Part shown: positions 10,423-21,156 of the stretch, piece after piece | Layout of the letters: each line of letters begins with the position of its first letter | Numbering within the stretch: the stretch's first letter is position 1 | Source of the DNA: Ensifer aridi | Lineage (GTDB): Bacteria > Pseudomonadota > Alphaproteobacteria > Rhizobiales > Rhizobiaceae | DNA length: 64,000 nucleotides | Direction of reading: 5' to 3' | Assembly (NCBI RefSeq): GCF_002078505.1 | Contig: NZ_LUAV01000002.1 | Location: forward strand, 643,681-707,680 | Made by a program: the position numbers and the translations under genes | The notes under the pieces: model-generated | The model's input: only the letters and a program-made list of their open reading frames with translations | What the model was told of the DNA's origin: nothing | Database searches by the model: none

Positions 10423-11733
10423 CTAGAACCGGTCGCGTAGTGCATACCAGCTCAGCGCGAGGAACAGAAGTGCCGAGCGAAACCGCGTTCCCCCTGGAAA
10501 GGCTGGTATGTTCAGGTCCTTGAGAAGGTCGAGCTCGGTCGTTTTGCCAAGCGCGACGTCGGCATAGAGCTTGCCGCAATAATTGGACAGCATGACGCCG
10601 TGGCCGGAATAGCCGCCGATCGTGGTGACGCCCGGCATGACTTCGCGGTAGAACGGCTGACGCGGCAGAGTGATGCCGACCGATCCGCCCCAGGCATGGG
10701 TGATTTCGATATTGGCGAGCGCCGGATAGATTTCGCTGATCTGCCGACGGATGTGGGCGGAAATGTCGCGCGGATTATCGGCCGTATAGGCTTCGCGGCC
10801 GCCGAAAAGCAGCCGTCCGTCCCTCGATTTGCGGAAATACCGGACGACGAAGCGCGAATCATCGACCGATTCACCGCCGGGCAAGACTTCCGGATGGTCG
10901 CGCAGCATCGTTGTCGCGCCGATGAAGGAGCGGATCGGCATGACGTGGCTCGCCGTCATCGGTTCCAAGTTGCCGATATAGGCGTTGCAGGCGATCAGCG
11001 CACGATCGGCCGTGACGACCCCGCGGTTCGTCTCGATGACGACGGCGCCCCCTTTCTTTTCGATCTTGAGGGCCTTCGTCTGCTCGTAGAGATTGGCGCC
11101 GGCGAGGGCCGCCTGATTGGCGAGCCCGACGAGCAGCTTCAACGGGTGGATATGGCCCGTTCCGGTGTCACGGATGCCGAAGTGGTAGTGGCTCGAGCCG
11201 AGCCGGCTCACCGTCTCCTCGCGATCCATGAAGGAAAGATGCGGATAGCCGAAGCGCTCCGTCATCGCCTCCACGTGGTTGCGGTAATCCCTTTCGAGGC
11301 TCTTCTTGTGGCTGACCGAGAGCTGGCCGGGCATGAATTCGATATCGATCGCGTGCTCCCGGGCGAAGTCTAGCACGTAGCGCTTGGCGTTTTCCGCCAT
11401 GTCGAAGAGCGGTCGCGCCCGCTCGTGGCCGAGCAACTCCTCCATGTCCTCTGCCCAGGCGCGCTGGCCGGTGCCGAATTGCCCGCCATTGCGCCCCGAG
11501 GCGCCGTCGCCGAAGCGGCAGGCATCGATCAGGGTGACGTCGGTGCCGTTCTTCGCGAGATTGTAGGCGGCCTGAAGCCCGGTATAGCCGCCACCGACAA
11601 TGGCGACGTCGGCCTTGCGCGAGCCGGGCAGGGCCGGATAAGCCGGCCGGTCGGGCACGGTTGCCTCATACCAGGAGATTCCGGGCGAGATCGGGCTTTG
11701 CCAGGCCATCGGAACGCGTCTCGTCTCAGACAT
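10423..11733 (-). CDS. FAD-dependent oxidoreductase, gamma-glutamylputrescine oxidase-like (DAO family)
   Basis: 436 aa, DAO fold. The dinucleotide-binding motif DVAIVGGGYTGLQAAYNLA is at about 42-60, followed by CRFGDGASGRNGGQFG; the C-terminal FAD contact is GGYSGHGVMLS. This resembles PuuB/OrdL enzymes, which oxidise gamma-glutamylputrescine to the aldehyde. Its start overlaps the end of the glutamine-synthetase-like gene by 8 bases, the PuuA-PuuB pairing of the putrescine route. The exact amine is not shown by sequence, and other gamma-glutamyl amines are possible. The C-terminus carries an extra hydrophobic patch (SALLFLALSWYAL). Confidence 0.8.
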   Translation of the reverse strand: MSETRRVPMAWQSPISPGISWYEATVPDRPAYPALPGSRKADVAIVGGGYTGLQAAYNLAKNGTDVTLIDACRFGDGASGRNGGQFGTGQRAWAEDMEELLGHERARPLFDMAENAKRYVLDFAREHAIDIEFMPGQLSVSHKKSLERDYRNHVEAMTERFGYPHLSFMDREETVSRLGSSHYHFGIRDTGTGHIHPLKLLVGLANQAALAGANLYEQTKALKIEKKGGAVVIETNRGVVTADRALIACNAYIGNLEPMTASHVMPIRSFIGATTMLRDHPEVLPGGESVDDSRFVVRYFRKSRDGRLLFGGREAYTADNPRDISAHIRRQISEIYPALANIEITHAWGGSVGITLPRQPFYREVMPGVTTIGGYSGHGVMLSNYCGKLYADVALGKTTELDLLKDLNIPAFPGGTRFRSALLFLALSWYALRDRF

Positions 11734-13162
11734 TCAGAAGCAGGAATTCGCGTTCCCACGGGCTGATGACCTGCATGAAGGTCTCGAACTCGCCGCGCTT
11801 CACGCCGGCATAGATGGCGATGAATTCGGCGCTGAAGACGTCGGCGAGGGAGGGCGCCGATTCGAGCAGGGAAACGGCCTCGAGCAGGCCACGCGGCAGT
11901 TCAATCTCACCCTCGTTGGCCGTGTGCTCGGTCGGCGGACTTGCGTGCAGGCCCTCGACGATCCCGAGATAGCCGCAGCCCAGCGAGGCGGCGAGCGCGA
12001 GATACGGATTGGCGTCGGAGCTCGGCAGACGGTTCTCGATGCGCCGGGCGCCCGGATCGGAGACCGGGATGCGGAATGCCGTCGTCCGGTTGTCGTAGCC
12101 CCAGGCGGTGTTGACCGGTGCCGACATGTCCGGGGTCAGGCGGCGGTAGGAATTCACGTAGGGCGCCATCATCGACAAGGTCTTCGGCACGTAATGCTGC
12201 ATGCCGCCAACGAAGGAGAAAAACTCCTTGGATGGCGATCCGTCCGGATTGGAGAAGATGTTGCGGCCGGTGTTGATGTCGACAACCGACTGGTGAATAT
12301 GCATGGCGGACCCCGGCTGACCCTGCATCGGCTTGGCCATGAAGGTTGCATAGATGCCGTGCTTCAGCGCCGCCTCGCGGATCGTGCGCTTGAACAGGAA
12401 CACCTGGTCGGCAAGCTCGATCGGATCGCCATGCCGCAAGTTGATTTCAAGCTGTGCCGGCCCCTCTTCGTGGATCAGCGTATCGATTTCGAGGCCCTGT
12501 TTTTCCGAGAAATGATAGATGTCGTCGATCAGCTCGTCGAACTCGTTGATGCCGGCGATGGAATAGCCTTGGCCGCCGAGGATCGAGCGACCGGAGCGGC
12601 CCTTCGGCGGGCGCAGCGGATAGTCAGGATCGTCATTCTGGGCGACCAGATAGAATTCGATCTCGGGGGCGACGACGGGCTTCCAGCCCTTCTGGCGGTA
12701 AAGCTCGACGACGCGCTTCAACACGTTGCGCGGGGTATAGCTGATCTTTTCGCCCTGGGAGCCGACGATGTCGCAAATCACCTGCGCCGTCGGATCGGTT
12801 TCCCACGGGACGATGGAAAGAGTTGAAAGGTCCGGCACCAGCTTGATGTCGCTGTCGCGGGAATCGTAGCGGAACTGGCCGGTCTCCTCGGGGTATTCCC
12901 CGGAAATCGTGTGGCGGTAGATCGCCGAAGGCAAGGCGAGCGAAGTGTTGGAGGTGAATTTCGAGGTTGGCATCATCTTGCCGCGCGGCACGCCGGCAAG
13001 GTCCGGAGTGATGCACTCGATGTCCTCGATGCCGCGGATCTTGAGCCAGTCGACCGCCTCGTTCCAGGTCTTGACGCCGCGGGCGGAATGCAAGCCGATG
13101 GGTATTTTCGAACTCTTGCTGACCTTTGCTGTCTGCTGGGCAACACTTCTCTTGGAAGACAT
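11726..13162 (-). CDS. Glutamine synthetase-like, gamma-glutamylputrescine synthetase type
   Basis: 478 aa member of the glutamine synthetase family, which ligates glutamate to ammonia or an amine using ATP. Seen: EIEFYLV near 165 (metal ligands), HEEGPAQLEIN near 237-247, the ATP-binding signature KPMQGQPGSAMHIHQS near 290-305, and RIENRLPSSDANPYLA near 380. The approximately 480-aa size and the partner oxidase fit PuuA-type enzymes rather than GlnA of nitrogen assimilation; I see no adenylylation-loop Tyr context typical of GlnA. Expressed ahead of the oxidase, with an 8-base overlap. Confidence 0.82.
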   Translation of the reverse strand: MSSKRSVAQQTAKVSKSSKIPIGLHSARGVKTWNEAVDWLKIRGIEDIECITPDLAGVPRGKMMPTSKFTSNTSLALPSAIYRHTISGEYPEETGQFRYDSRDSDIKLVPDLSTLSIVPWETDPTAQVICDIVGSQGEKISYTPRNVLKRVVELYRQKGWKPVVAPEIEFYLVAQNDDPDYPLRPPKGRSGRSILGGQGYSIAGINEFDELIDDIYHFSEKQGLEIDTLIHEEGPAQLEINLRHGDPIELADQVFLFKRTIREAALKHGIYATFMAKPMQGQPGSAMHIHQSVVDINTGRNIFSNPDGSPSKEFFSFVGGMQHYVPKTLSMMAPYVNSYRRLTPDMSAPVNTAWGYDNRTTAFRIPVSDPGARRIENRLPSSDANPYLALAASLGCGYLGIVEGLHASPPTEHTANEGEIELPRGLLEAVSLLESAPSLADVFSAEFIAIYAGVKRGEFETFMQVISPWEREFLLLNV

Positions 13163-13286
13163 AAATCACCGGGTTTGGCTTCGGATAGCGCATCATAACC
13201 GCAGTTTGACAATTGGCTAGGCTTCTTCGCAATTGACTTTTGAGCGCTTGCCGGAAAGGAAGGCGCGTTCGGCAAGAGGGATTTCC

Positions 13287-14471
13287 GTGGCGGAAAAACA
13301 GGACGTGGTGATTATCGGCGCGGGCGCCGCCGGCATGATGTGCGCCATCGAGGCTGGCAAGCGCGGGCGCCGCGTCGTCCTCCTCGACCACGCCAAGGCG
13401 CCCGGCGAGAAGATCCGCATTTCGGGCGGCGGTCGCTGCAATTTCACCAATGTCCATGCGGGGCCGAAGAATTTCCTGTCCGACAATCCGCATTTCTGCA
13501 AATCGGCGCTCGCGCGCTATCGCCCTCAGGATTTCGTGGCGCTTGTCGAGCGCCACGGTATCGCCTGGCATGAGAAGACGCTCGGTCAGCTTTTCTGCGA
13601 TCACTCCGCCAAGGACATCATCCGCATGCTCGTCGCCGAAATGGAGGAGGCGGGGGCGGAACTGAGGCTCGAGACGGTGATCTCGGGCGTCGAGAGGACC
13701 GCATCGGGCTTCCGCGTCGCGACGAGCGCCGGGACGATCGATGCCGCATCCCTCGTAGTGGCGAGCGGCGGCAAGTCGATCCCGAAAATGGGGGCGACCG
13801 GCCTTGCCTACCGGATCGCGGAAGAGGTCGGATTACCGGTCGTGGAAACGCGGCCGGCACTGGTGCCGCTGACGCTCGATCAGGCGCAGCTTGCGAAACT
13901 CGCAGTGCTGGCCGGCGTCGCCGCCGACGCCGAAGTCCGCTTCGGCAAGGCTGCGTTCCGCGAAGCGGTACTCATCACGCACCGGGGCTTGAGCGGGCCG
14001 GCGATCCTGCAGATTTCCTCCTATTGGCGCGAGGGGGCGGAGATCCTGCTACGATTGATGCCGGACATCGACATCGCCGCCCTTCTCAAGGGAATGCGCC
14101 GGACGAACGGCCGCCAGGCGGTGCAGACGGCGCTCGCCGACATCCTGCCGCGACGGCTTGCGCACTTCTTCGTCGAGGAGGCGAAGCTGACGGGACGGAT
14201 GCTCGCCGACCTTTCCGACAAGGTCATCGACACCTTGTCGAGCTCCATCCAGGCCTGGACGCTGAAACCGGCGGGATCCGAGGGATACCGGACAGCCGAG
14301 GTGACGCTCGGCGGCGTCGATACGTGCGCGATCGACTCTCGGACGATGCGGGCCAGGAATATTCCCGGCCTCTATTTCATCGGTGAATGCCTCGACGTCA
14401 CCGGCTGGCTCGGCGGCTATAATTTCCAATGGGCCTGGGCGTCCGGTTTCGCCGCCGGTCAAGACGTGTAA
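13287..14471 (+). CDS. YhiN/HI0933-family NAD(P)/FAD-dependent oxidoreductase
   Basis: 394-aa flavoprotein. The N-terminal FAD motif is DVVIIGAGAAGMMCAIEAG (about 5-23), then GEKIRISGGGRCNFTN, the hallmark of the HI0933 family, and a C-terminal TLGGV...GLYFIGECLDVTGWLGGYNFQWAWASG closing motif. The physiological substrate of this widespread family is unknown. Start: GTG 13287 with AAGAGGG six bases upstream, preferred over an upstream TTG at 13233. Divergent from the synthetase gene, with a 124-base gap. Confidence 0.88.
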   Translation: MAEKQDVVIIGAGAAGMMCAIEAGKRGRRVVLLDHAKAPGEKIRISGGGRCNFTNVHAGPKNFLSDNPHFCKSALARYRPQDFVALVERHGIAWHEKTLGQLFCDHSAKDIIRMLVAEMEEAGAELRLETVISGVERTASGFRVATSAGTIDAASLVVASGGKSIPKMGATGLAYRIAEEVGLPVVETRPALVPLTLDQAQLAKLAVLAGVAADAEVRFGKAAFREAVLITHRGLSGPAILQISSYWREGAEILLRLMPDIDIAALLKGMRRTNGRQAVQTALADILPRRLAHFFVEEAKLTGRMLADLSDKVIDTLSSSIQAWTLKPAGSEGYRTAEVTLGGVDTCAIDSRTMRARNIPGLYFIGECLDVTGWLGGYNFQWAWASGFAAGQDV

Positions 14472-14673
14472 CCATCCGGCAAAAATGGTGATTTGCATCT
14501 TCAGCCCTTGTTAAGGGAAATAATTGAACCTGCTCTTTATGGCAGCGTGAACGGCGAGGACTGACGAAACGTCAACGAATGGAAACCAGATCGTCTCCAT
14601 TTCATGGACTTTCTTCAGCCGCAGGATGGATGCACCATGAAGCGCATGGGCAAAGGCGGAGGGTCTTTGCCGG

Positions 14674-14780
14674 CTACTGCATGCTTCCTTAAGTCGTAGC
14701 CGATTTAAGGAAAAAAACATGCAGCAACTCAAAGTGCTGCAGCGACCTTGGCGCGTTTGATGAGACGCGCGGCGCTGTAG
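14674..14780 (-). repeat. Two-hairpin intergenic repeat (copy A, inverted)
   Basis: Read on the minus strand: CTACAGCGCCGCGCG...GCGCG...GCTGCAGCAC TTTGAGTTGCTGCATG, then CCTTAAATCG / CGACTTAAGG arms and CATGCAGTAG. It matches the copies at 17834 and 51745 (forward) and 57491 (inverted). It ends 18 bases before the ATG of the 46-aa ORF, so it forms part of that gene's leader. The rest of the 14472-14798 gap has no gene I can support. Confidence 0.8.
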
Positions 14781-14798
14781 TGGACAAGGACAGGAGCC

Positions 14799-14939
14799 AT
14801 GAACAAGCAACGTCGCCGTCCCCGCGCCATCGCCATCGCCCGCTCCGACAAGGGCCGCTCGCAATACGAACTGCTTGCGTATGGTGCGACCCTCGTCCTC
14901 TTCGCCGTCACGGCCTTCGCCCTCTTCCCCTCTCTCTGA
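14799..14939 (+). CDS. Small membrane protein, 46 aa, hypothetical
   Basis: ATG 14799 to TGA 14937-14939, preceded by AGGACAGGAG. The N-terminal half is strongly basic (MNKQRRRPRA..ARSDKGRSQ); the C-terminal half is one hydrophobic segment (LLAYGATLVLFAVTAFALF). This predicts a single-pass peptide with the basic end in the cytoplasm. Codon third positions are G/C-rich, like neighbouring genes. I do not recognise it. The repeat element sits directly upstream. Confidence 0.65.
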   Translation: MNKQRRRPRAIAIARSDKGRSQYELLAYGATLVLFAVTAFALFPSL

Positions 14940-15282
14940 GAGGCGCGGCGGCGCTTGAGCGGCATGGCACCGCCATGCACAGCTCCACGACTGAAGTCGT
15001 CCTTTGGCGCAAAAGTCCGCTTATGGAATTCTTAAATCTTTGAAATGAATATCATCAAGTTGAGTCCCGTCAGGGCCTCGCCGCCCTAAACCGCGGCGTG
15101 GTCCCGCAATGATTGCCGGGGGACTGGCGGTGTGCGCCGCATGACCTTTCGAAAAGACATCAGCCTGTTTGCGCATCGGGTGTACCCGAGCGTCCGGCCT
15201 CGGGGGCATTGTCCTGAGGTGAAGCGGACGCTTCGAGCCACCGGGGGAGGCGAAACGCGCGCTGTGAGCCAAGGTGTTTTCC
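14940..15282. other. Intergenic region upstream of the chemoreceptor gene
   Basis: 343 bases without a supportable gene. It holds a 7-bp hairpin at 14962-14978 (GCATGGC-ACC-GCCATGC), which may end the 46-aa gene's transcript although no T run follows. An AT-rich block at about 15019-15055 is the likely promoter area for the downstream gene. The GC-rich 15070-15120 stretch could fold, but I recognise no known riboswitch. Confidence 0.4.
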
Positions 15283-17808
15283 ATGTTCATTGACAGGATT
15301 CTTGCCCGCTTCAAGATTCAGACGAAGGTTCTCTTCTTCATCCTGCCGTTCGTCGTCAGCATTTCGGCGGTCGGCATTACCGGTCTCTATGCCTCCGGTC
15401 TGCTTCAGGGTCGCATGGAAATCTCGAATAGCGTCCTGCAGACGCTGAGCGGCTTCAAGGACGTCTATGCCGGGATGAACAATTTCCTGCACAAGACCAC
15501 CGAAGAAAGCCGTAACGCGGTCCTGACTACGATCGCCGCGCAAAAGGACGTGCTGGCCGAGACGGCGGCGCAGGTTGCGGGCCGCAGCGGGGAAGACGAG
15601 CTCACCGCCGCTATCGCCGCGACGAACGACATCGAGGCACGCATAGACGGTCTCTGGACGCTGCACGAGGGCGAGCAGAAGCTCCGGGCGGAAACCAAGA
15701 CGAATCTGGAGCGCCTTGCGGCCGAACAGATCAAGATCAATGACGAGGCGAACCGGCTGCAATATGCCGTACGCAAGGACGAGAACGCGGCCAAGACGAT
15801 GCTGCGCAACGCCGAAAAGCTGATGCGCGCCAGCCGCTTCTATACGGAATTCGCGACCGAGGTGAGCAAGGTCGCAACGGTCGAGGAGAAGCTGAAGGTC
15901 GCGCAGGACCGCTTTCCGCTGATCGGCCGCACGCAGCGCGACATCTTCGTTCTGCTGCCGAAGGGCGAAAAGTCTCTCGCCGAGACGGTCAATTCCGCCG
16001 CTGGTGCGATCGGTGCACTTATCAGGGCACCCGCCGGCCCCGAAACGCTCGTCGGCCTTTCGAAATATGTCGATCGTTTCCGCACCGCGAGCTTCCGGCT
16101 GGAGGCCGCCTCCGTCAGCAAGATGCGCGAGGCGACGCAGATCTTCAGCGAGCTCGACGGCAAGATAGCCGGCACCGAATCGGTGCTGACCGCAACGCGC
16201 AGGCTCTCGGTGTCGATCACCGATATCCAGATCGCCGCCGCCGCATTTCTCGGAACAACGACCGAGGAAAATCGCCAGAAGCTTCTCGACAAGTTCCTCG
16301 CCGTTCAGGCCAATATGACCACTCTACGCGGCATCGCGAAGGACATGAGCTTCTTTGATGCCACAGCGGACGCGGTTCTGCCGATTATCAATGCGATGAA
16401 GAAGGATGGGGTCGCGCTCGTCGAGATCACCGTCAAGCGGACCGCCGAATTCGAAGCGGCAGGCGCCTCGATCAACGAGATATGGAGCGATCTGACCGGC
16501 TTTGCGGAGCAGCAGAAGGTCGCCGCCGGTACGGAGCGCGAGGAAGCCAACCAGATTTCCGTGGCCGCGACCATCGCCGGCGTCGTGATCGCGCTTCTTG
16601 CCGGCATCGCGCTGACGATCACGCTCAAAAAGCCGATCGGTCAGATCACCTCGGCCATGCGGCGGCTCGCCGACGGCGTGCTCGATACCTCGATCGACGG
16701 CGGCACACGCCGCGACGAGATCGGCGACATGGCGCGCGCCCTCGGCGTGTTCAAGGAAAATGCGCTTTCCAAGGTGCGCATAGAGGCGGAAAGCGCGGAG
16801 GAGCGCGCCCGTGCCGAGGCGGATCGTAGCCGCAACGATGCGGAGAAGCGTGAACTCGACAGACAGATCGACCTGGCCGTGAGCGAACTCGCCGCCGGTC
16901 TCGGGCGGCTGGCACAAGGCGACCTGTCGCGGCAGATCGAGGTTCCGTTCCACGGCCGGCTCGAACAGTTGCGGATGGATTTCAACGGGTCGCTCATCCG
17001 CCTGCAGGATACGCTGGCGCAGATCCGCGCGAACGCCCAGTCGATCCAGCAGAGCGGCGCCAACATGCATCATTCCGCCGACGCCCTGTCGAAGCGCACC
17101 GAGGCGCAGGCTGCTTCGCTCGAGCAGACGGCGGCCGCCGTCGATGAGATCACCGTAACCGTGCGCTCCTCGGCCGAGCGGGCGCATGAGGCGAACCAGG
17201 CCGTGTCGCAGACCAAGAGGAGCGCCGACAGTTCGGCGACCGTGGTCACCAACGCGATCGCCGCAATGGGACGCATCGAGGAGGCCTCGCGCCAGATCGA
17301 GCAGATCATCGAGGTGATCGACGACATCGCCTTCCAGACCAACCTGCTCGCGCTCAATGCCGGCATCGAGGCGGCGCGCGCGGGCGAGGCGGGCAAGGGC
17401 TTCGCGGTCGTCGCGCAGGAGGTGCGCGAACTGGCGCAACGCTCGGCCGAAGCGGCACGCGAGATCAAGGTCCTCATCAACAAGTCGACGGAAGAGGTCA
17501 GCTCCGGCTCGCATCTCGTCAAGGAAACCGGCGCGGTGCTCGCCTCGATCAGCGCCGAGATCGTCACCGTCAGCCAGCATGTCGAGATGATTGCGACCGC
17601 AAGCCGGGACCAGGCGACCGCGCTCCACGAAGTCAACGGTTCCGTCAATCAGATGGACCAGATGACCCAGCAAAATGCGTCCATGGTGGAGGAGGCGACT
17701 GCCACCAGCCGCGCGCTCGCCAACCAGGCAGACACGCTGATGATGCTCGTTGAGCAGTTCCGGCTGGAGCCGGACACCGGGGCCGGCCAGGTTTACCAGG
17801 CGGCGTAG
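15283..17808 (+). CDS. Methyl-accepting chemotaxis protein
   Basis: 841-aa transducer that signals to CheA/CheW. A first membrane segment at about 13-35 ([21 protein letters not shown]) is followed by an unusually long, helical sensor region (about 36-424), a second membrane segment at about 425-448, a HAMP domain (about 449-501) and a linker. The highly conserved signalling tip [20 protein letters not shown] starts near 679. No C-terminal CheR-binding pentapeptide is evident (the end is GAGQVYQAA). The sensor's length and lack of PAS signs suggest a helical-bundle sensor; the ligand is unknown. ATG 15283 has AAGG 8 bases upstream; an in-frame GTG at 15274 is less likely. Confidence 0.93.
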   Translation: MFIDRILARFKIQTKVLFFILPFVVSISAVGITGLYASGLLQGRMEISNSVLQTLSGFKDVYAGMNNFLHKTTEESRNAVLTTIAAQKDVLAETAAQVAGRSGEDELTAAIAATNDIEARIDGLWTLHEGEQKLRAETKTNLERLAAEQIKINDEANRLQYAVRKDENAAKTMLRNAEKLMRASRFYTEFATEVSKVATVEEKLKVAQDRFPLIGRTQRDIFVLLPKGEKSLAETVNSAAGAIGALIRAPAGPETLVGLSKYVDRFRTASFRLEAASVSKMREATQIFSELDGKIAGTESVLTATRRLSVSITDIQIAAAAFLGTTTEENRQKLLDKFLAVQANMTTLRGIAKDMSFFDATADAVLPIINAMKKDGVALVEITVKRTAEFEAAGASINEIWSDLTGFAEQQKVAAGTEREEANQISVAATIAGVVIALLAGIALTITLKKPIGQITSAMRRLADGVLDTSIDGGTRRDEIGDMARALGVFKENALSKVRIEAESAEERARAEADRSRNDAEKRELDRQIDLAVSELAAGLGRLAQGDLSRQIEVPFHGRLEQLRMDFNGSLIRLQDTLAQIRANAQSIQQSGANMHHSADALSKRTEAQAASLEQTAAAVDEITVTVRSSAERAHEANQAVSQTKRSADSSATVVTNAIAAMGRIEEASRQIEQIIEVIDDIAFQTNLLALNAGIEAARAGEAGKGFAVVAQEVRELAQRSAEAAREIKVLINKSTEEVSSGSHLVKETGAVLASISAEIVTVSQHVEMIATASRDQATALHEVNGSVNQMDQMTQQNASMVEEATATSRALANQADTLMMLVEQFRLEPDTGAGQVYQAA

Positions 17809-17833
17809 CGGCCCGACTGTCGCCTCAACCCTT

Positions 17834-17940
17834 CTACAGCGCCGCGCGTCCAATCGGACGCGCAAAGGTCGCTGTAGCACTTTGAGTTGCTGCATGATTT
17901 TGTCCTTAAATCGATTCCGATTTAAGGAATCATGCACTAA
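17834..17940 (+). repeat. Two-hairpin intergenic repeat (copy B)
   Basis: First hairpin: CTACAGCG..GCGCGTCC-AATC-GGACGCGC..CGCTGTAG (17834-17877). Then CACTTTGAGTTGCTGCATGATTTTG, and the second hairpin CCTTAAATCG-ATTC-CGATTTAAGG, closing with CATGCACTAA. It begins 26 bases after the chemoreceptor stop and may serve as its terminator. Confidence 0.85.
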
Positions 17941-17968
17941 GCCGCGCATCGAGGTGTGCGCGGCTTAG

Positions 17969-18175
17969 TCATTTGCCGCTGCCCACGCAGGAAACGCTCC
18001 AGGCTCCGGTGCGATCCCCGGGGGTTTCCTCCGTTCGCCGTTTGCTGAAAAGCGCGGCAAGCAGCCTTTTCGCGAAGGTCCTCGTGCGGCCCGGCCGGCG
18101 CGGCTCGAACTGCTCGTCCCAGCGGCGATTTCTCGAGGCCATATCGAACAGCAATGCCATTGCCATCATATCCAT
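17969..18175 (-). CDS. Small hypothetical protein, 68 aa
   Basis: Starts at ATG 18175 with AAGGAG eight bases upstream; an in-frame ATG at 18202 has a purine-rich site directly abutting it and is less likely. It begins MDMMAMALLFDMASRNRRWDE; the rest is basic with one hydrophobic patch (FAKRLLAALF). No domain recognised. It is divergent from the LysR gene, whose start is 91 bases away, so the pair may share a control region. Confidence 0.55.
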   Translation of the reverse strand: MDMMAMALLFDMASRNRRWDEQFEPRRPGRTRTFAKRLLAALFSKRRTEETPGDRTGAWSVSCVGSGK

Positions 18176-18265
18176 GGTGATGCTCCTTTTGTTTTCGGGC
18201 ATCTCCTCTTTTATGCATTCGGAATTGTTTTACATACAGCCGGTTTCCCCTTATGTTTTTCACTC

Positions 18266-19141
18266 ATGAAAAATGTGGACTGGGATATCTACCGCTGTTT
18301 CATAACCGTTGCGCGCACCGGCGGGCTCACCGGAGCGGCGCAGGCGACGGGGCTTAGCCCGGCCACGATCGGCCGCCGCATGCTGGAACTGGAAGAGCGC
18401 ACCGGCCGCGTACTGTTCGTCCGCAGCCAGACCGGTTATACGCTGACTGGCGATGGCCGCTTCCTGTTCGAGCAATTGCAGGAGATGGAGGCCTCGGCCC
18501 GCAAGGTCGAGAGCTGGCAGCAGGAAGGCGAGGGGACCACGATCGTGCGCATCGCCGCCGGTACCTGGATTTCCTGGCTGATCGCCGAGAACTTCCCCGC
18601 GATCTGCACGGAGCGGGATGCATTCGGCATCTCGCTGTCGATCGGCGAAGTGCGGGCGAACCTTGCCTATCGCGAGAGCGACATCGGCATTCGCGCCTTC
18701 GAACCGGAAGAGACATATCTCGCCTCGCGGCCCGTCGGCGAGCTCGCCTATGCCGCCTACCGCCAAAAGAACGCGAGCGGCGGATCGGAACGCTGGGTCG
18801 CGGTCTCCGAGGATCAGGCGATATCCGCCTATCTGCGCTGGCCGCACGAGCACGCGTCGGGGCGGATCGTCGCGACCGTCACACGCCCCCGATCGCTGCT
18901 CGATCTTGCGCGGGCGGGCGCAGGTTCGGCGGTCCTGCCGTGTTTCGTCGGCGATCTCGATCCGATGCTCGAGCGCGTAAGCGACGAAATCGAGCCGCTC
19001 GGCCACCGCCAATGGATCGTCATGAATAACGAGGACCGTCACCGGCGCGATATCCGCACCGTTGTCGACCGGATGACGCGTCTCTTGCGCAGCCATGCGG
19101 ATCTCTTTGCCGGCAAGCGCCCGCGGCGGAATTCTGCGTAG
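18266..19141 (+). CDS. LysR-family transcriptional regulator
   Basis: 291-aa regulator. The N-terminal winged helix-turn-helix spans residues 1-62 (DIYRCFITVARTGGLTGAAQATGLSPATIGRRM), followed by a linker helix and a LysR substrate-binding domain (about 90-280) that is more divergent than usual. No obvious metabolic target is adjacent except the divergent 68-aa gene, so target and effector are unknown. Confidence 0.88.
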   Translation: MKNVDWDIYRCFITVARTGGLTGAAQATGLSPATIGRRMLELEERTGRVLFVRSQTGYTLTGDGRFLFEQLQEMEASARKVESWQQEGEGTTIVRIAAGTWISWLIAENFPAICTERDAFGISLSIGEVRANLAYRESDIGIRAFEPEETYLASRPVGELAYAAYRQKNASGGSERWVAVSEDQAISAYLRWPHEHASGRIVATVTRPRSLLDLARAGAGSAVLPCFVGDLDPMLERVSDEIEPLGHRQWIVMNNEDRHRRDIRTVVDRMTRLLRSHADLFAGKRPRRNSA

Positions 19142-19177
19142 GCTCTGAACGCAGATGGCCGACGCTGACGCCGGCCG

Positions 19178-19206
19178 ATCTCATCTCATCTCATCTCATC
19201 TCATCT
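19178..19206. repeat. Pentanucleotide tandem repeat (ATCTC)n
   Basis: Five full ATCTC units plus ATCT, uninterrupted, located 37 bases after the LysR stop and just before the convergent 39-aa ORF. The tract is outside both coding regions as called. Confidence 0.9.
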
Positions 19207-19215
19207 TACATGTTC

Positions 19216-19335
19216 TCAGCGTCGCTGGCGCGGGCTGCTGGCCCGGACCGCGCGGATCGGCCTTCGCTGGCGGAATTCGTACCAGCTCGCGACGAAGAGC
19301 GTGAGCATAGCCGTTGTCCAGGCCAAAGGGACCAT
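19216..19335 (-). CDS. Small membrane peptide, 39 aa, hypothetical
   Basis: ATG at 19335-19333 overlaps the TGA of the upstream 79-aa gene by one base (TGATG), the classical arrangement for translational coupling. It begins with a single hydrophobic segment (MVPLAWTTAMLTLFVASWY) followed by a basic tail (EFRQRRPIRAVRASSPRQRR), so it is probably single-pass with a cytoplasmic basic end. Too short for family recognition; the coupling is the main support. Confidence 0.5.
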   Translation of the reverse strand: MVPLAWTTAMLTLFVASWYEFRQRRPIRAVRASSPRQRR

Positions 19336-19574
19336 CACTTCCGCCCCTGGGTGACGATGACCGGGATCAGCAGATCGCCCCAGTTGCCGTCGCCGCCGTG
19401 GTGGCGCGCCGAGCGCACCAGTTCGACGGAAACGCCGGCATCGACGGCCTTCATGACCGCCTGGTTGAGGCGATGCAGGTCGTTGGCGACCATGCGGATC
19501 GCCGCCTGCTGTTCCGGTGTCATGGCCGACGATTGTTCTTCGGCCCGTTCCTTGACGCGTGTCTGTACTGTCAT
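19335..19574 (-). CDS. Small hypothetical protein, 79 aa
   Basis: ATG 19574 with GGAAGGAG seven bases upstream. A helical N-terminal half (TVQTRVKERAEEQSS..TPEQQAAIRMVANDLHRLNQAVMKAV) is followed by VSVELVRSARHHGGDGNWGDLLIPVIVTQ, a pattern of small rhizobial proteins of unknown function. It lies 114 bases downstream of aceA on the same strand and is coupled to the 39-aa ORF, so both may be co-transcribed with isocitrate lyase. Confidence 0.7.
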   Translation of the reverse strand: MTVQTRVKERAEEQSSAMTPEQQAAIRMVANDLHRLNQAVMKAVDAGVSVELVRSARHHGGDGNWGDLLIPVIVTQGRK

Positions 19575-19688
19575 CGGAAAGCTCCTTCCAAGTGTTAGAA
19601 TCGGAGGCGGGACGAACCAATTCTTCTCCCGCTTTGTTCGTTGCTACCGGGGCGCACGGCGGGGCAGGGATGCCGCGCCCCGGTTCTT

Positions 19689-20978
<1,290 letters not shown>

Positions 20979-21050
20979 TCTTGCCTCCTCGTGAAACGCG
21001 ACTGGTTCTTCGACCTTCGTCTTACGGCGTGCTTCGGCCGCAAGTTCATG

Positions 21051-21065
21051 TGACATTTTTTACAT
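21051..21065 (-). promoter_or_regulatory. Candidate operator facing aceA
   Basis: Read on the minus strand: ATGTAAAAAATGTCA, ending 73 bases upstream of the aceA ATG. It matches 14 of 15 positions of the plus-strand site at 21157-21171, so the same element occurs once in front of each divergent gene in the same relative orientation. Confidence 0.55.
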
Positions 21066-21156
21066 TGCAGCGCAGAACAGCACCACAGAAAATCGCTGTT
21101 TCCGCCAAATCAAAAGGGTTATCTTGTCTTGTGTTTGACAGCGCGGAGAAGTAAAG

